The notes under the pieces were generated by a model. It was given only the letters and a program-made list of their open reading frames with translations. It was not told where the DNA came from and did no database searches. Below are positions 42,001 to 52,599 of a stretch of DNA of 64,000 nt, piece after piece. Origin of the DNA: Sthenelais limicola. Its lineage: Eukaryota > Annelida > Polychaeta > Phyllodocida > Sigalionidae. The position numbers and the translations under genes were made by a program. The stretch spans positions 102,026,194 through 102,090,193 of the forward strand of contig OW804096.1 of NCBI GenBank assembly GCA_942159475.1, read 5' to 3'. Each line of letters starts with the position of its first letter. Positions within the stretch are counted from its first letter, which is position 1.

Positions 42001-42853
42001 AGTTGATACAAAATTATGTTTTTTATCCCGCAAGGGCTCACTGGAAAGTTTTAGAGGAAGCAATTCCTGTGAAATGGTTGAATGCTTTAAAACATCAGGG
42101 TGACAGACCCCAAAGGGGAGCAGTGAATATTGAAATCGCTGGTACACAAATTGATATTGTAACGTGTTTTTCAAAGATTTTATATATAACAACCTAGTCC
42201 TGAAAAGGAACGTTAAAAGAAAGAAATTAAATAGCTGACAAAAGATATTAAGATTAAACGACCAGCAGTTTCAGGGATTAGACTGGAAGAAAATCTTTAA
42301 GCTACCCTATGAAGTGTCAACTGAGACTAGGATACAGGCCTTCCAGTACAAGGTGCTGCACAAGATTATTACATGTAATAAATATTTGTGTGATATAACC
42401 ATAAAAAAGCATAGGGAGTGCGGCTTCTGCTCCAGTGAAGATGATCTAGCCCATTTTTTTGTAACATGTAAAGCAACTGCTGATCTGTGGAAGATTATTT
42501 ACCGCATGATTTATGATTCTGGCCACTTGAATGTGAATACAAAAGGTGAATTAATAATACGCAAGAGAAGAGGTGAATATGTGACTAAATTGTGCAATAT
42601 ATTATTAGGGATTGAGGTAACCAACCTTAATTTGAAAATCATAAACTGGATATTCCTTCAAGTTAAAGCCTTTATTCATAGGCAGAAATTGTTCGAAAAT
42701 GGTAACTCAAACACCAAGAACGCACTATACCAGTTGAGGGTAAGGTGTAGAGTTGTAATAAACTCGCATAAATTTAAAAAGGTTAGCAAGGAGGAGAACA
42801 GACTCTGGAGGTATCTGGAGGCGGACATAACAGAAAATATTGAGTTAGTATAA
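39067..42853 (+). pseudogene. LINE ORF2: APE endonuclease, reverse transcriptase and zf-RVT, frame-broken
   Basis: The endonuclease (39067-39780) keeps all signature blocks: SINIDGL, MQESHSS, GDMNID, SRLDYALVS and SDHMEV. The linker has RSRAKCSVDGEKPTKYF. A frameshift near 40610-40640 precedes the RT palm (RPITLLNVDYK, ASLDFSKAYD, GMKQGDPISSILF, FADD at about 41130-41141). A second shift lies near 41340, an in-frame TGA at about 41835-41837, then a shift and stops at about 42180-42235. The zinc finger is at 42400-42480 (CGFCSSEDDLAHFFVTC). The motifs are well kept, so decay is recent. Several separate lesions make the copy inactive unless sequencing errors explain them. Confidence 0.88.
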
Positions 42854-43092
42854 TAAAAACAAAGGGTAACCCCTCCTAGATATATCGAATAAGAAGTTGT
42901 GTGAAGGCTAAATAAGCTGGATAGATCTTTTAACGAAACAGAAAGTTTTGTGCCCTACGAATAGAGGTGCCACCTGGTGGTTCACGTAGATACTTCTTCT
43001 CGTATATCCCAAGCAAGGAACAACAAGTTATATTTTAAAATTGTCTTTTAGCATTGTAGAAGCCAAGATGGCAGGGTAGTGTTTCAATAAAG

Positions 43093-43123
<31 letters not shown>
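42854..43123 (+). other. LINE 3' UTR with CTCF-like motif, AATAAA and A tail
   Basis: GCCACCTGGTGG is at 42969-42980, AATAAA at 43086-43091 and the A tail at 43099-43123. The same 12-mer occurs in the 5' part of the element at 37103-37114. Confidence 0.75.
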
Positions 43124-43375
43124 GATCCCGTGAGAAAAAAGGAGCTTTTTGGTGATAAAGGAAGAGGAGGTTTAAACATGGTATCTTGTCCCTCTGACGT
43201 CTTGCGAACTGCGTAAGGACTCCATGTTTCTAATACTAAAAGTTTACATTTATATGCTCAAGGTTCTGATTTTCTTTATTATTGCGAACTATGTTTGGGT
43301 GTAAACAATTAAATATTGATTGATGTAGATGGCTGTAGCCTCCTATAAATAAAGGTACAACACCAAGAACTGATG

Positions 43376-45299
43376 AAGAACTAACAAAAAAAAGAAAAAA
43401 AAAGAAAGTTATTTATTCTAGAAATCTTAAGAATAAATTAGACCCGACACAGATTGCTAATAAAATCAATGCTCTTAACGAATTAGAACACTTGAGAGTC
43501 CAAGAAGTCGACCTAATATGGGATAATTTATCTGATAAATATATCTCAGTATTGGACGAACTCTACCCTATGAGGAGATTAGTAAAAAATGAAAGGTATG
43601 CTGGTCCCTCCTCCAGAGAAATCTCGAATCTAGTGAAAGAAAAAAACAGACTTTTCAAAATTGCTAAAATCTCCAAGTCTAATCACGACTGGAAAGTAGC
43701 TAAAGCTCAGAATAAAATCCTCAAATCAAGAATTATTAACAGCAAGAAGGCTGAGACCCTGGAAATGCTAAGAGTACAGCTAATGCTAAGAGGGCTCTGG
43801 CAAGAAATTCTGGGAGCATATCTCAGATATATTTCCTACCAAGTCCTCCAAAAAAGATCAAGAAAAATTAACTAATGTTAGTCACGAAGGTAGAACTCTT
43901 GAGGGAAAGGCAGCTGCTAACCTTATAAATGACTTCTTTGGCAATATTAGCTCTATCTGTATTGAACAACAGCAAATGCCTGACATAAGAGAACTTGAGT
44001 CGAGATTTGCCTGGAATGAAGAAATCAGTGAGAACGATGTCATTAAAGAATTAAGAATAATTGATCCAACAAAAGGAAGAGGTCATGCAGATTTACCAAC
44101 GTCCTACCTTAAGCAGTGTCTCATTGCCGATTTAAGATATTTCACAGCCTTATTAAATAGGATTAAAATATCCGGCAATTTTCCTATCAAATGGAAGCAA
44201 GGTATTTGTACTATTATTCCGAAAAAGAAAAACAGCAACATTCTTGATGATTTAAGACCGATTACAATTACTTCTTTGGCTGGGAAAATTTCTAGAGACT
44301 GCTGAAGATAAAGTTGGATAATTATTTCGCTGAAAATCATATCATTATAAAGGAACAGCATGGGTTTACAAGAGGAAAAGCAGGTGTCGCTCAGGGAAGT
44401 ATTCTAGGCCCGATAATGTTCTCCCTTTATATGAATGATGTTGTTGATATGAATTTCTCTTCCAATTTCTTACTGTACGCGGACGACTGTGTGATCTGGA
44501 GAAAAATTGTCACCCAACACGGTGTTGATGTACTCCAGATGGACGTAAATAAGTTTGATAGATGGTGCAAACACAACGGTCTAAAGTTGAACAGCAAAAA
44601 GACAAAGGTAGAGAGAATTTTCGGATGCAAAAAGAAAAAAACAGATATCATAATTCCTAGATATATCATTGACAACAATGAAATCGAAGTGGTGAAATTA
44701 TTAAAATACTGAGGTACGCTCATTGACTCACAACTTCGCATGGAAGAAATGGTAAATTACTTAATTAAAAGAGCTTATTTTGAGACGTCCAAAATTAGAA
44801 AAATTCTACCGGAAATAATATCGGAAATAATATTGCTGTTAAATTATACAAAGCTTTTGTGTTACCGATTCTAGAAAACAGTTCAATATGTATAGATCTT
44901 GGTCCACAGTTTATACATAGCAGACTTCAAAAAATGCAAAACAAGGGACTAAGAACTTTGAGGCGGGTCCGGGGACATATTTCGAATTTTGAATTGCATG
45001 TTTCCAGTGAAATCCTCCCTTTAAACTATAGAAGAAGGACAAAAGTCTTATGTCTTGTAGCAAAAACCGATACGTTTGTGGAAGGAGAGAATAATTGGGA
45101 ACTAAGAGGTAATATTGGGAGAAAATTGAAAACATTCAGATGGAAGAAAGAAACCACTTCCAGATCATTTCTGGCCACTGCTGATGTTTCCTGGAACAAC
45201 CTACCAAATAATAACAGGGCCATTGAAGATAGTACCAGTTTGAAAAATGAATTATCAATTACTTCTTGGAGAGAGTTTAACGAAGAAGGGGACTTATAG
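43376..45299 (+). pseudogene. Decayed CR1/Jockey-type LINE ORF2
   Basis: Fragments in order are: 43492-43875 (region after the endonuclease, LVKEKNRLFKIAKISKSNHDWKVAK), 43976-44305 (fingers: FPIKWKQGICTIIPKKK, LRPITI), 44314-44712 (EQHGFTRGK joined abruptly to VAQGSILGPIMFSLYMNDV, then YADD at about 44476-44487), and 44859-45299 (thumb and tail ending in WNNLP). The loss between the GF.RG and QGS..GP blocks shows an internal deletion of the palm. Multiple stops are present. The endonuclease is absent. The copy ends near the Ngaro-like element, which may have interrupted it. Confidence 0.8.
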
Positions 45300-45366
45300 G
45301 TAGAATGAAGTTTGTTATGGATACTTTGTGGTTCAACGGACTTGTTTTTATTTAATATCAATTTTA

Positions 45367-45439
45367 CACACCCGACTCTATATGCTGGATAAATGACACG
45401 AGACGAAGGTTTGGCTGCAGATATATATTCTTTCATCCA
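45367..45439 (-). repeat. Split repeat B, outer copy
   Basis: About 73 bases, containing CTGGATAAATGACACGAGAC and GGTTTGGCTGCAGATATATA. It matches 45640-45712 with few mismatches (for example TATATGC versus TATACGC). Confidence 0.88.
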
Positions 45440-45455
45440 TATAGGTACATATAAA

Positions 45456-45640
45456 AATTTCAAAGTCTATGGTCGATCTGCTCCGGTCGGAGGCTCTCCG
45501 CGTACTGGCCATTGGAATGTAGTCGCTCCCTTTATATACGAGCTGGTCAACGTCGGCAAGGTGACGGCCGGAGGAGTGATATGATTGGCTCGCTACTTCC
45601 GTCGCTGTGGTCGACGATCGTCGTGGGACATCGCCTCTAC
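45456..45640 (-). repeat. Split repeat A, inner copy
   Basis: 185 bases, GC-rich relative to the surroundings, and matching 48831-49015. It lies between the two B copies. Confidence 0.9.
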
Positions 45641-45712
45641 ACACACGACTCTATACGCTGGATAAATGACACGAGACGAAGGTTTGGCTGCAGATATATA
45701 TTCTTTCATCCA
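45640..45712 (-). repeat. Split repeat B, inner copy
   Basis: Adjoins repeat A directly and precedes the recombinase gene end, matching 45367-45439. Confidence 0.88.
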
Positions 45713-45768
45713 AAACAGCCAAGCTAGAGGAAAGGGAATATAAAAGAGAGAAACACACAAGTACCAAT

Positions 45769-46359
45769 TCAAATCATTTTTGAAAGTTTTTGGTCCATTT
45801 TTTTCTTGAGGCTCAATGGGGGCTGGATGTATTTAAATACACAGTTCGATTTCCAATTACCCCTTGATTTAATTTCGGAAATTGAGCAACCGGAATATGC
45901 CATATGAGTTGCTCCGCCTCTTCTCAAAGAATGGGATGAGAATCAACCCTTAATTCCTGATTTTTCGATACGTATAGCGAATGTCTTTGAAAAATCATTG
46001 TAGGAGAAATTCTCAGCAACATCAACACAGAACAAAGGTGATGAGAGATTAGGTTTGAAACGATCAACAAACAGCAAAAGCCAATGAACAGGGCATAAAA
46101 TATAATCTGGCAGTTTATGCACTGGAATTTGAAGAATATCATCCTTCTTAGAAGTAGTCTTTGACGAGGAAATGTTCACCATAATACCCCAACTGTGGAT
46201 GACGATGTCCTTCCATAGCAAAGTGTGGGGGGACGTAGTAACATGTGACACCCTTAGAAGAGTCCTAAACATCAGGAGGACTGCCAAAAAGGTTTTAAAT
46301 TCATTTAAATCCTCGAAGTTTACTACAGATTGAATTTTCCTAAGGTGATCCTTTCCCAA
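45769..46359 (-). pseudogene. Tyrosine recombinase of the Ngaro-like element
   Basis: On the - strand, 46359-45943 gives the helical core (FKTFLAVLLMFRTLLRVSHV, with an Arg in LLRVSH at the first catalytic position, and a KTTSKKDD stretch). An in-frame TGA at about 45941 interrupts it. The same frame then continues with the second box (HSLRRGGATHMAYSG) and the tyrosine in VFKYIQPPL. The order R...K...HxxR...Y is that of YR integrases of DIRS/Ngaro elements. The stop makes this copy a pseudogene, though the catalytic residues are still readable. Confidence 0.8.
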
Positions 46360-47676
46360 GTTGCCTTGCTAAGCCAGCCAAGGTTGATTTAATGCAAGTG
46401 GAGAGGGGCTGACACTCAGATTTAATGGATAGGGTTTCCTGTTCAGGCCATGTTCCTGCAACCCAATCTTCATTCAGGAAGATACCATACCCTTTCTTGG
46501 ACGCGTCAGAAATGATGGGATAATCGAAGTCCGGATGGTCGATAGAACATACCCCATTAAAAACCATGGAGAAATTTTTCCACCACATCAAATCGTCCTT
46601 CATCATGGAAGAGATGGGCAGCTTGTTGGCACCACTGGAAACCATTTTCTTGTACAAATCATAGCATCTGCGACTAAATGTTCTGCCTCCTCAAAATTTT
46701 TTCAAATGGAAGGCGAAGGACCATGGCCTCAGAATCAATCTCAACCCCAAGGTAAATACATGTAGTTGCTGGGGAAGTAACTTTCGACCAAGACACATAA
46801 AAACCAAGGTAACGTAGGAAACCTATCACCTTGGCCTGGCTAGATTGACAACCTGTAAGGCTTGGGGAAATTGTTATAAAATCATCCAGGTAATTTACTG
46901 ACCTTGTAGTGTTCAGCAATATATTCTGTGATGAAATTCGAGATCAGATCGAAGTAATAAGGTCCCAGTCGAGACCCGAAGCACAAGCGATTATCTACCA
47001 TTGTACGTTGTTCACCATCCACCTCCCAACGGAAACCCATGTATTGTCTATGTGGAGGGAAGATGGGGACTGATCTATAAGCTGACTTTATGTCTACGAC
47101 GGACATGAAATCGTTACGATTTAAAATTTCCACGACATCCGTTACACTTTTATAAGAAAATTCCTTCAAGAGGGAAGAGCAGTGATGATTTACTGATATA
47201 TTTACGAGTCTGGAGCAGTCGGTAATCGGTCTAATTCCACCATCTGACTTGGGAACAGCCCCTAGGGCATGAAAACATGTAGGGGGAGTGTCGGTCGTCA
47301 TCACCATACCTTCCGCAAGTTCAGCTTTCACTATTTTGTTCATTTTAACTTTACTGTCGAATTCTAGAATGGAGTTGTAGTTAGGACAGTCATAACTAGG
47401 CACATCACTGTCCACTATCCGGAAACCATCGGTGATGCCACAAAATATAAGCCAGTCGTCGTCAGATAATTTTCTCATTGGATTAAATATAATCGCAGTG
47501 AACCGACATGGTTTGAGTTGGGAACGAATGCCGTGCAACTTATGTATACAGCCACAATTTCCTGCGACACAAGCTTGAAAAACGTCAACTATCGAGCCCT
47601 CGGGCATAGCTGGAGCTTGAAAAATAGGTATTTCACGGTGGTTACCTGAACAATCTATAAGGCTATCGATTCCCAT
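46340..47676 (-). pseudogene. Reverse transcriptase and RNase H of the Ngaro-like element
   Basis: 47676-46882 encodes the RT fingers and palm (PKSDGGIRPITDCSRLVN, MSVVDIKSAYRSVPI, FGSRLGPYYFD). A frameshift near 46900 precedes the catalytic block (NYLDDFITI) in 46919-46674. Another shift leads to the RNase H-like part in 46657-46340 (PIISDASKKGYGIFL, SIKSECQPL). The sequence type and SRL.NI-like motif match DIRS-group RTs. At least two frame breaks are present, so it is not functional as read. Confidence 0.83.
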
Positions 47677-47903
47677 CGTCTGATTAACTTCAGAGTCATT
47701 AAATTCATCAATAATCGTAATTTCGTTATGTACAACTTTGACATCTTGGGTATTGTTGCGAGCGCCGCCATCTTGAATCTCGTGGGGACCCCCCCCCCTT
47801 CTCGCGAGAATCCGTCGTCATTAGTTACGCGGTCGCCGGGGATACCCACAACAAAAGAACCCACTTCCGGTTGTTTACGTTCGAAAACACGATTAGCTTT
47901 ATC

Positions 47904-48773
47904 CTATTTGTTGTTTTTAGAAACAGATGTACAGGATTTGGCGATGTGATCGGTAGAATTACATTTTGAACACTTGTGGGCAAAATTACAGGCTTTAGCA
48001 TGACAACCTTGAGCTGAGTTGTGTCGGAAACAAGGTAATTCCTTCTTGTCTGTCGCATTACTCTTACGGTTACTGGGACCCTGGGCCTTCCGTGAATTCT
48101 CATAGCAATAACACTTGAGGATCTCTTCCTGATTTATCATGGAAAAGGCAGATATCCCCTTATTAGCAGCTCTAGCACGTACACATTTGTCGTAAGCGAT
48201 GGAGGCACAATGAGAATACATATGTGAAGCTTCTTTCTCCCCCATAACCAGTGCATGTTGCAATAAACCAGAAATATCTTTACCCTGAACATAGCAATCA
48301 CGTATTGTTTTCAAGGTAACAACCATAAGAATCTCAAAATTGTCTACTACATCACCTTTGTTGAGATGGGCACGATGAGAGAATTTTTTGGTCCTCCTCC
48401 GTCTGGTCCTTTTCTTCCTACGGCCAGTAGAACTCGACCCTGACGAGGATGAACTCGAATCGGAAGATGACGACCTGCTCGATGAGCTGGAACTATCCAC
48501 CTCTTCAACCTTGGGTGATTTCTTGCCTTTGGCAAAAGTAACATGAAGATCCATCATCATCCTCTCCAAGTTACTCATGCGCGGAGACATTTCTCCTCCA
48601 GCTTGCTCAGCCTCTGAAACGAGCGACTCGACAGGTGTCGTATGAGCAGCAGAAGCCTCCGAAATTTGAACGATCGACACGGTTGATTTACTCTTCTTCA
48701 TGCACTTCAGTCCAGTAGGCGCCCCATGCACAGATTTGCACGTTGAGCAGTATCTGCTCTTTCGTCCGCCCAT
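47904..48773 (-). CDS. Gag-like zinc-finger protein of the Ngaro-like element
   Basis: The 289-residue open frame has an ATG at 48773. The N-terminus has a zinc-ribbon-like pair (CSTCKSVHGAPTGLKC). Residues about 95-120 are a Ser-rich tract, followed by RRKKRTRRRR, a basic nuclear-targeting or RNA-binding stretch. A helical region follows (VVTLKTIRDCYVQGKDISGLLQ). The C-terminus has a C3H1-like finger (CFRHNSAQGCHAKACNFAH) and a CCHC-like knuckle (CSKCNSTDHIAKSC). It would bind element RNA in particles. Unlike the pol part, this frame is unbroken. The link to pol may involve a separate start or frameshift near 47880. Confidence 0.75.
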   Translation of the reverse strand: MGGRKSRYCSTCKSVHGAPTGLKCMKKSKSTVSIVQISEASAAHTTPVESLVSEAEQAGGEMSPRMSNLERMMMDLHVTFAKGKKSPKVEEVDSSSSSSRSSSSDSSSSSSGSSSTGRRKKRTRRRRTKKFSHRAHLNKGDVVDNFEILMVVTLKTIRDCYVQGKDISGLLQHALVMGEKEASHMYSHCASIAYDKCVRARAANKGISAFSMINQEEILKCYCYENSRKAQGPSNRKSNATDKKELPCFRHNSAQGCHAKACNFAHKCSKCNSTDHIAKSCTSVSKNNK

Positions 48774-48830
48774 GTTGAGTTGAGAAAATATTAAATATTT
48801 AAAATATTAACTCAAATATTAGACGAAAAG

Positions 48831-49015
48831 AATTTCAAAGTCTATGGTCGATCTGCTCCGGTCGGAGGCTCTCCGCGTACTGGCCATTGGAATGTAGTCG
48901 CTCCCTTTATATACGAGCTGGTCAACGTCGGCAAGGTGACGGCCGGAGGAGTGATATGATTGGCTCGCTACTTCCGTCGCTGTGGTCGACGATCGTCGTG
49001 GGACATCGCCTCTAC
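48831..49015 (-). repeat. Split repeat A, 5' copy
   Basis: 185 bases matching 45456-45640, located just upstream of the gag-like ATG, so it probably contains the promoter of the element. Confidence 0.9.
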
Positions 49016-49269
49016 TATTTTTATCTCATACCAAAAAACGAATACAAAAATATATATGCTTCTTATTAGGTGACTACTGCAATATTCTGACGTAGTCCGC
49101 AAACTTGATACAAGGTGGCGTATGTTGTACTACTACAAAGATATTGTTAGCTCGTCGAGTTCCCGCCAGATGGCGATGCTGTAATGAATATTTTACTTAT
49201 GCTCATTAGAAGATTGATACTATATGACTACCTTAATGTTAAATTATTGAAGATGAAACGAATCTGTAC

Positions 49270-49500
49270 AAATGTTAAAGCTTTTTTATTTTTTCATGAT
49301 ATGCTGAGAATTATTATCTGTAAATGATGAAATGCTATCAATAAAAAATACAATACAATACTATCACCAAAACATTTAATAAAACAATTTCGAATGCTCT
49401 GAGAGAAAATCCTTTTGTCCTCGATTGTCCTAATATCCTGCGGTAATATATTCCAAATCCTTGTCACTCTACCAAATAGAAATTAAATATTATCTTTTCT
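49270..49500 (-). pseudogene. LINE 3' tail remnant (- strand)
   Basis: A - strand frame reads RVTRIWNILPQDIRTIEDKR, the WN.LP..I block seen at the C-terminus of CR1/L2/Jockey-type ORF2. No catalytic part remains. Confidence 0.45.
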
Positions 49501-49739
49501 TTTACCAATTTTGTACAGCAGCACTTTACGGGTCCCGCATTAAATAATTCGAGCGGGTGGGGTGGGGGGTGGGGGTGGGGGGACATTCATTGCTGGTATA
49601 TATCCTGTTTGTCCTGAACGTTATATTGAAGTTGTTTGAATGCTTTTATAATTGCCGCCTAAACATCTCCAGAAACACATCAATTTCAAAGCTGCAAATG
49701 AACATCAAATCAACGTTTGTAATAATAACGTTTTTGGTT

Positions 49740-50012
49740 CACGTTCGTTTAACGTTTGGATAAGTGACGTTGGATTAACGTATATCTCTTTACGTTAGAT
49801 AAACGTTCCAGAAATCCTTTTGCACAAGTCAAACGAACGTCAGAAGAACGTATTGAAAAACAACTCATTATTACTACCGTTTGATTAATGCTCGGATAAC
49901 TCAAGTTGGATTAACGTATATCTATTTACAATAGATGAACATTCTGCAAATAAGCGTTCATTTGCCCACGTCAAACGAACATCAGAATAATGTATCGAAA
50001 AACAACTCATTA
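49740..50012. repeat. Two-copy 136-bp tandem repeat rich in AACGT
   Basis: The segment TTGGATTAACGTATATCT recurs with an offset of 136 bases (49770 and 49906), with GAAAAACAACTCATTA ending both units. The AACGTT/TTAACG flavour resembles the arrays in the TIR element at 16.6-20.3 kb. A relic of a related element is possible. Confidence 0.6.
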
Positions 50013-50306
50013 ATTTTTAACTCATTAACTCTTTAACTTACTACAAACTTAAGTGTACGAAATCAACTCTTTCTGCCAAACTTACCATTACTGTTAAATA
50101 GACATGACATGACGCTTTAATCTTATAATTACTAATTATAATTTAGGGTAAAATTATATTCATACATTAAATGCAAATAATAGACGTTCTAATTCTAATT
50201 AATTATTTCTATTTGTTTAAATTTTGACATATATCGTAACAATACATATTCTCACTACATCCAATCTCTATATGAGAGACCAGTACAAATAGAGATATAT
50301 ACTCTC

Positions 50307-50543
50307 AGGGTAGGGAAGACCCCCCCCCCCTCTTGAATCCCCTTTCCCATTTTTTATAAGCCCCATTTCCCTAATACCGCAGCTTTTCAATTTGCAATTC
50401 CCTTTTTCTATTCGCAATCCCTACCTTGGAAAATCAAATCTGGCTCTGAATCCCTTTCCCCAATCCCGTAGGACCTTCTAAATCCCAAATCCCGCCCTAA
50501 AATAGGCCCCGATCCCTGGTCTCGCAAACATATTCCCTACCCT
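50307..50543. mobile_element. MITE, copy 2
   Basis: Ends AGGGTAGGGAA and TTCCCTACCCT and the interior CCC/AAT blocks match the copy at 17283-17507. It is slightly longer because of a C-run near 50319. Confidence 0.7.
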
Positions 50544-51121
50544 CTACTATATATATGCATGACATCGTCACATAAATAATACTCCCCTTCATTCAACACA
50601 TGGTGTGCCACCGTCATTATTAACACTTTTCTAATCATTGTCCAGAGGTGGCGGTACCATGAACACCGCAAATAACCATATTTGTATATGCGCCTTCTCT
50701 TCCATTTGACTCATTTGCTCCCAAATAATAGTTAGATATTTTGATGACAGGGACCAGCACGACAAGTCACTGCCGGAAACATAAGTTGACAGTAATTGAT
50801 CAATTTACTCCACATTATAATTTTTTCGAGAGAACTAGCGTATACAGCCCCCTATAGTCATCTTCGTGTAAATAAAAAAAACATTAACAAAAGTTAATGC
50901 ATCTTTGGCAGCGTGGCGCGGACGTCCTATAATTAACAGCCAAATCATTTCCAATCCTTTCAAAATCTTCAAATCATCTTCTGCAAAATACAAATGTCAA
51001 TCCCTACATTAATATTTCATTATATCTTAATTATTACCTTCAATGTACACGCATAATTCCACATATTCACCTATTCATCACTTTGTATTCAATTTATTCA
51101 TATCATTTGTTCATCAACTTA
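50544..51121. other. Non-coding, AT-rich
   Basis: No coding or repeat signal was recognised. Confidence 0.35.
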
Positions 51122-51373
51122 CCTTAACACAATGTGCAATGCGTCGTAACATTTGCCCACAGGTTAGTCAATACGCAGAGAAACGTGCCCTCTTCAATGA
51201 ACTTGATGTTGGCTGTGTATCCCTCGATTTCGATGTTTACAATATTTCCAACCTGTGCTTCTAATTTGAATCCCACGTTCATTGAGACATCAGACTCATA
51301 ACCAACGCTCCCCTGAGCTACGCCATCCTCCACAATCACAAACAGGCTGATCATCCCTTGTACTATCTGCATT
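51122..51373 (-). other. Isolated exon-like segment, possibly beta-rich domain
   Basis: On the - strand an acceptor (TATTTTTTAG, AG at about 51375-51374) is followed by an open 82-codon segment starting ATGCAG at 51372. The segment ends TAA and is followed at once by a consensus donor (AAG|GTAAGT at about 51121). The peptide is strand-rich and hydrophobic-alternating (LEAQVGNIVNIEIEGYTANI, EEGTFLCVLTNL), reminiscent of C1q/TNF-like ends, but this is weak. A stop next to a donor is unusual, so it could be a last coding exon, a nonsense-decay exon or a pseudogene piece. No partner exon was identified. Confidence 0.35.
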
Positions 51374-52599
51374 CTAAAAAATATAAAATCAACCTATCAT
51401 TTAACCTATGTGCTCCTGATACCGAAATGGACAAACTGACATAGGTAGCCATTTCTTATGATCGACAAACAACATATCGCATATATATATCTGCAGATCT
51501 ATATGTCTATATGTGAATGGTTATTGCTAGGTGGAGCCAGCGGCTGACCTCTTCTAGCTACCTGTTGGGCACGACCGCCATTCCCTCGCAGGACTCCACA
51601 CTGAACACTTGCACCAGCTTTGTTGGAAAATTTTCTTGTTGCTTCTTTTGGGATTATTTCCATACAATGCTGTGTGGAGCTTGCGGGGAGGAACACTCTA
51701 GGCCTGGCCAGGTCAATTGTCGTTATAAAGATGCCGCCGTAAAGAAAGCTGTAGAGGCTTTCTCAGAGGGACAAATCAACATTGGATTCTCTGACAACTG
51801 ACTATAATTATTGCTCATCGATCATAGCATGGAAAATCGAGATCATAACGATCTTACACATAATGACAAACTAACACACATGATTGTAATGAATTGTTCC
51901 CTAGGCTAATATTCTTTAATGCTTAATTTCGTCTAATTTCAATCAACGATCAATATTCAAACTTCTTCGCTTAACATTTTTAGGTGACAATTAATGGATT
52001 TATGCCTTTACAGTGACAAATGGACACAGCCTTAATTCCTGGAGATATGGCAGGCGCCGTGCTGCCGACCAAAACAACTTTTCAGACAAGTTCTATTCAT
52101 CATTTTCATTCTATTCTTTTATTAATAACCATCTTGTATTAATTCAGTCATTTATTCTAAAATAATAAATCCCACTACACCAATAAAGCCAATGCCCAAC
52201 AATATTGTATTTTGCACCCATAGGTCTATTTATTTTAAACATATATACGGCCAATAGGCCTGTCCCCCTTTGGAGCCGGGACCTAGATACGGCCACGCGC
52301 ATCCAGCTACCGGGAGCATCCACTGACCAGTGTGCTCCCGGCTTCCAGTGCTATACATATGCGTGTAGAAGTAAACAAACCCAATTTCTGGGAATAATTA
52401 CTTCATTTAAACCATTTTCTCCTCAAATCATGCCCTGTAAAAGGTGTGCGTGGGGTACATGTATAAGTGATAACTTTTACTAGAAAGGGGAACTTATTAA
52501 AGGTGTGGAAATCTTTAGATTTCCATGTCCAAACCTATTTGACTCCAGTGCTGCTAAGTACATTCCATTTGTTTATACTCTCTTAGACATTTACTATTA
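51374..52599. other. Mostly non-coding, with a strong hairpin
   Basis: At 52310-52341 CCGGGAGCA pairs exactly with TGCTCCCGG, with an inner CACT/AGTG stem and a GACC loop. Short frames at 51499-51801 lack supporting features. Confidence 0.4.

Larger units (their letters stand above)
37040..43123 (+). mobile_element. L1-like LINE with NADAR-bearing ORF1, nearly full length
   Basis: Order: 5' region with a CCACCTGGTGG motif, ORF1 (coiled coil, RRM-like, NADAR), ORF2 (APE endonuclease, RT, C-terminal zinc finger), 3' UTR with AATAAA (43086-43091) and a 25-A tail (43099-43123). The L1/Tx1 type is shown by the APE endonuclease, L1-like linker and zf-RVT. ORF1 is intact, while ORF2 has several frameshifts and stops. 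The 5' boundary is approximate; no target duplication was found. Confidence 0.88.
45367..49015 (-). mobile_element. Ngaro-like tyrosine-recombinase (YR) retrotransposon with split direct repeats
   Basis: Read on the - strand the order is repeat A (49015-48831), gag-like ORF, RT, RNase H, tyrosine recombinase, then repeat B (45712-45640), repeat A again (45640-45456) and repeat B again (45439-45367). A-ORFs-B-A-B is the split-direct-repeat layout of Ngaro/PAT-type YR elements; DIRS elements have inverted repeats instead. The two A copies are each 185 bases and near identical, the B copies each about 73 bases. No methyltransferase domain was seen, favouring Ngaro. The RT to YR frames carry lesions. 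Confidence 0.85.

Noticed and set aside
46535..46765. + strand frames within the Ngaro-like pol region
   Set aside because: They are antisense to well-supported RT/RNase H motifs.
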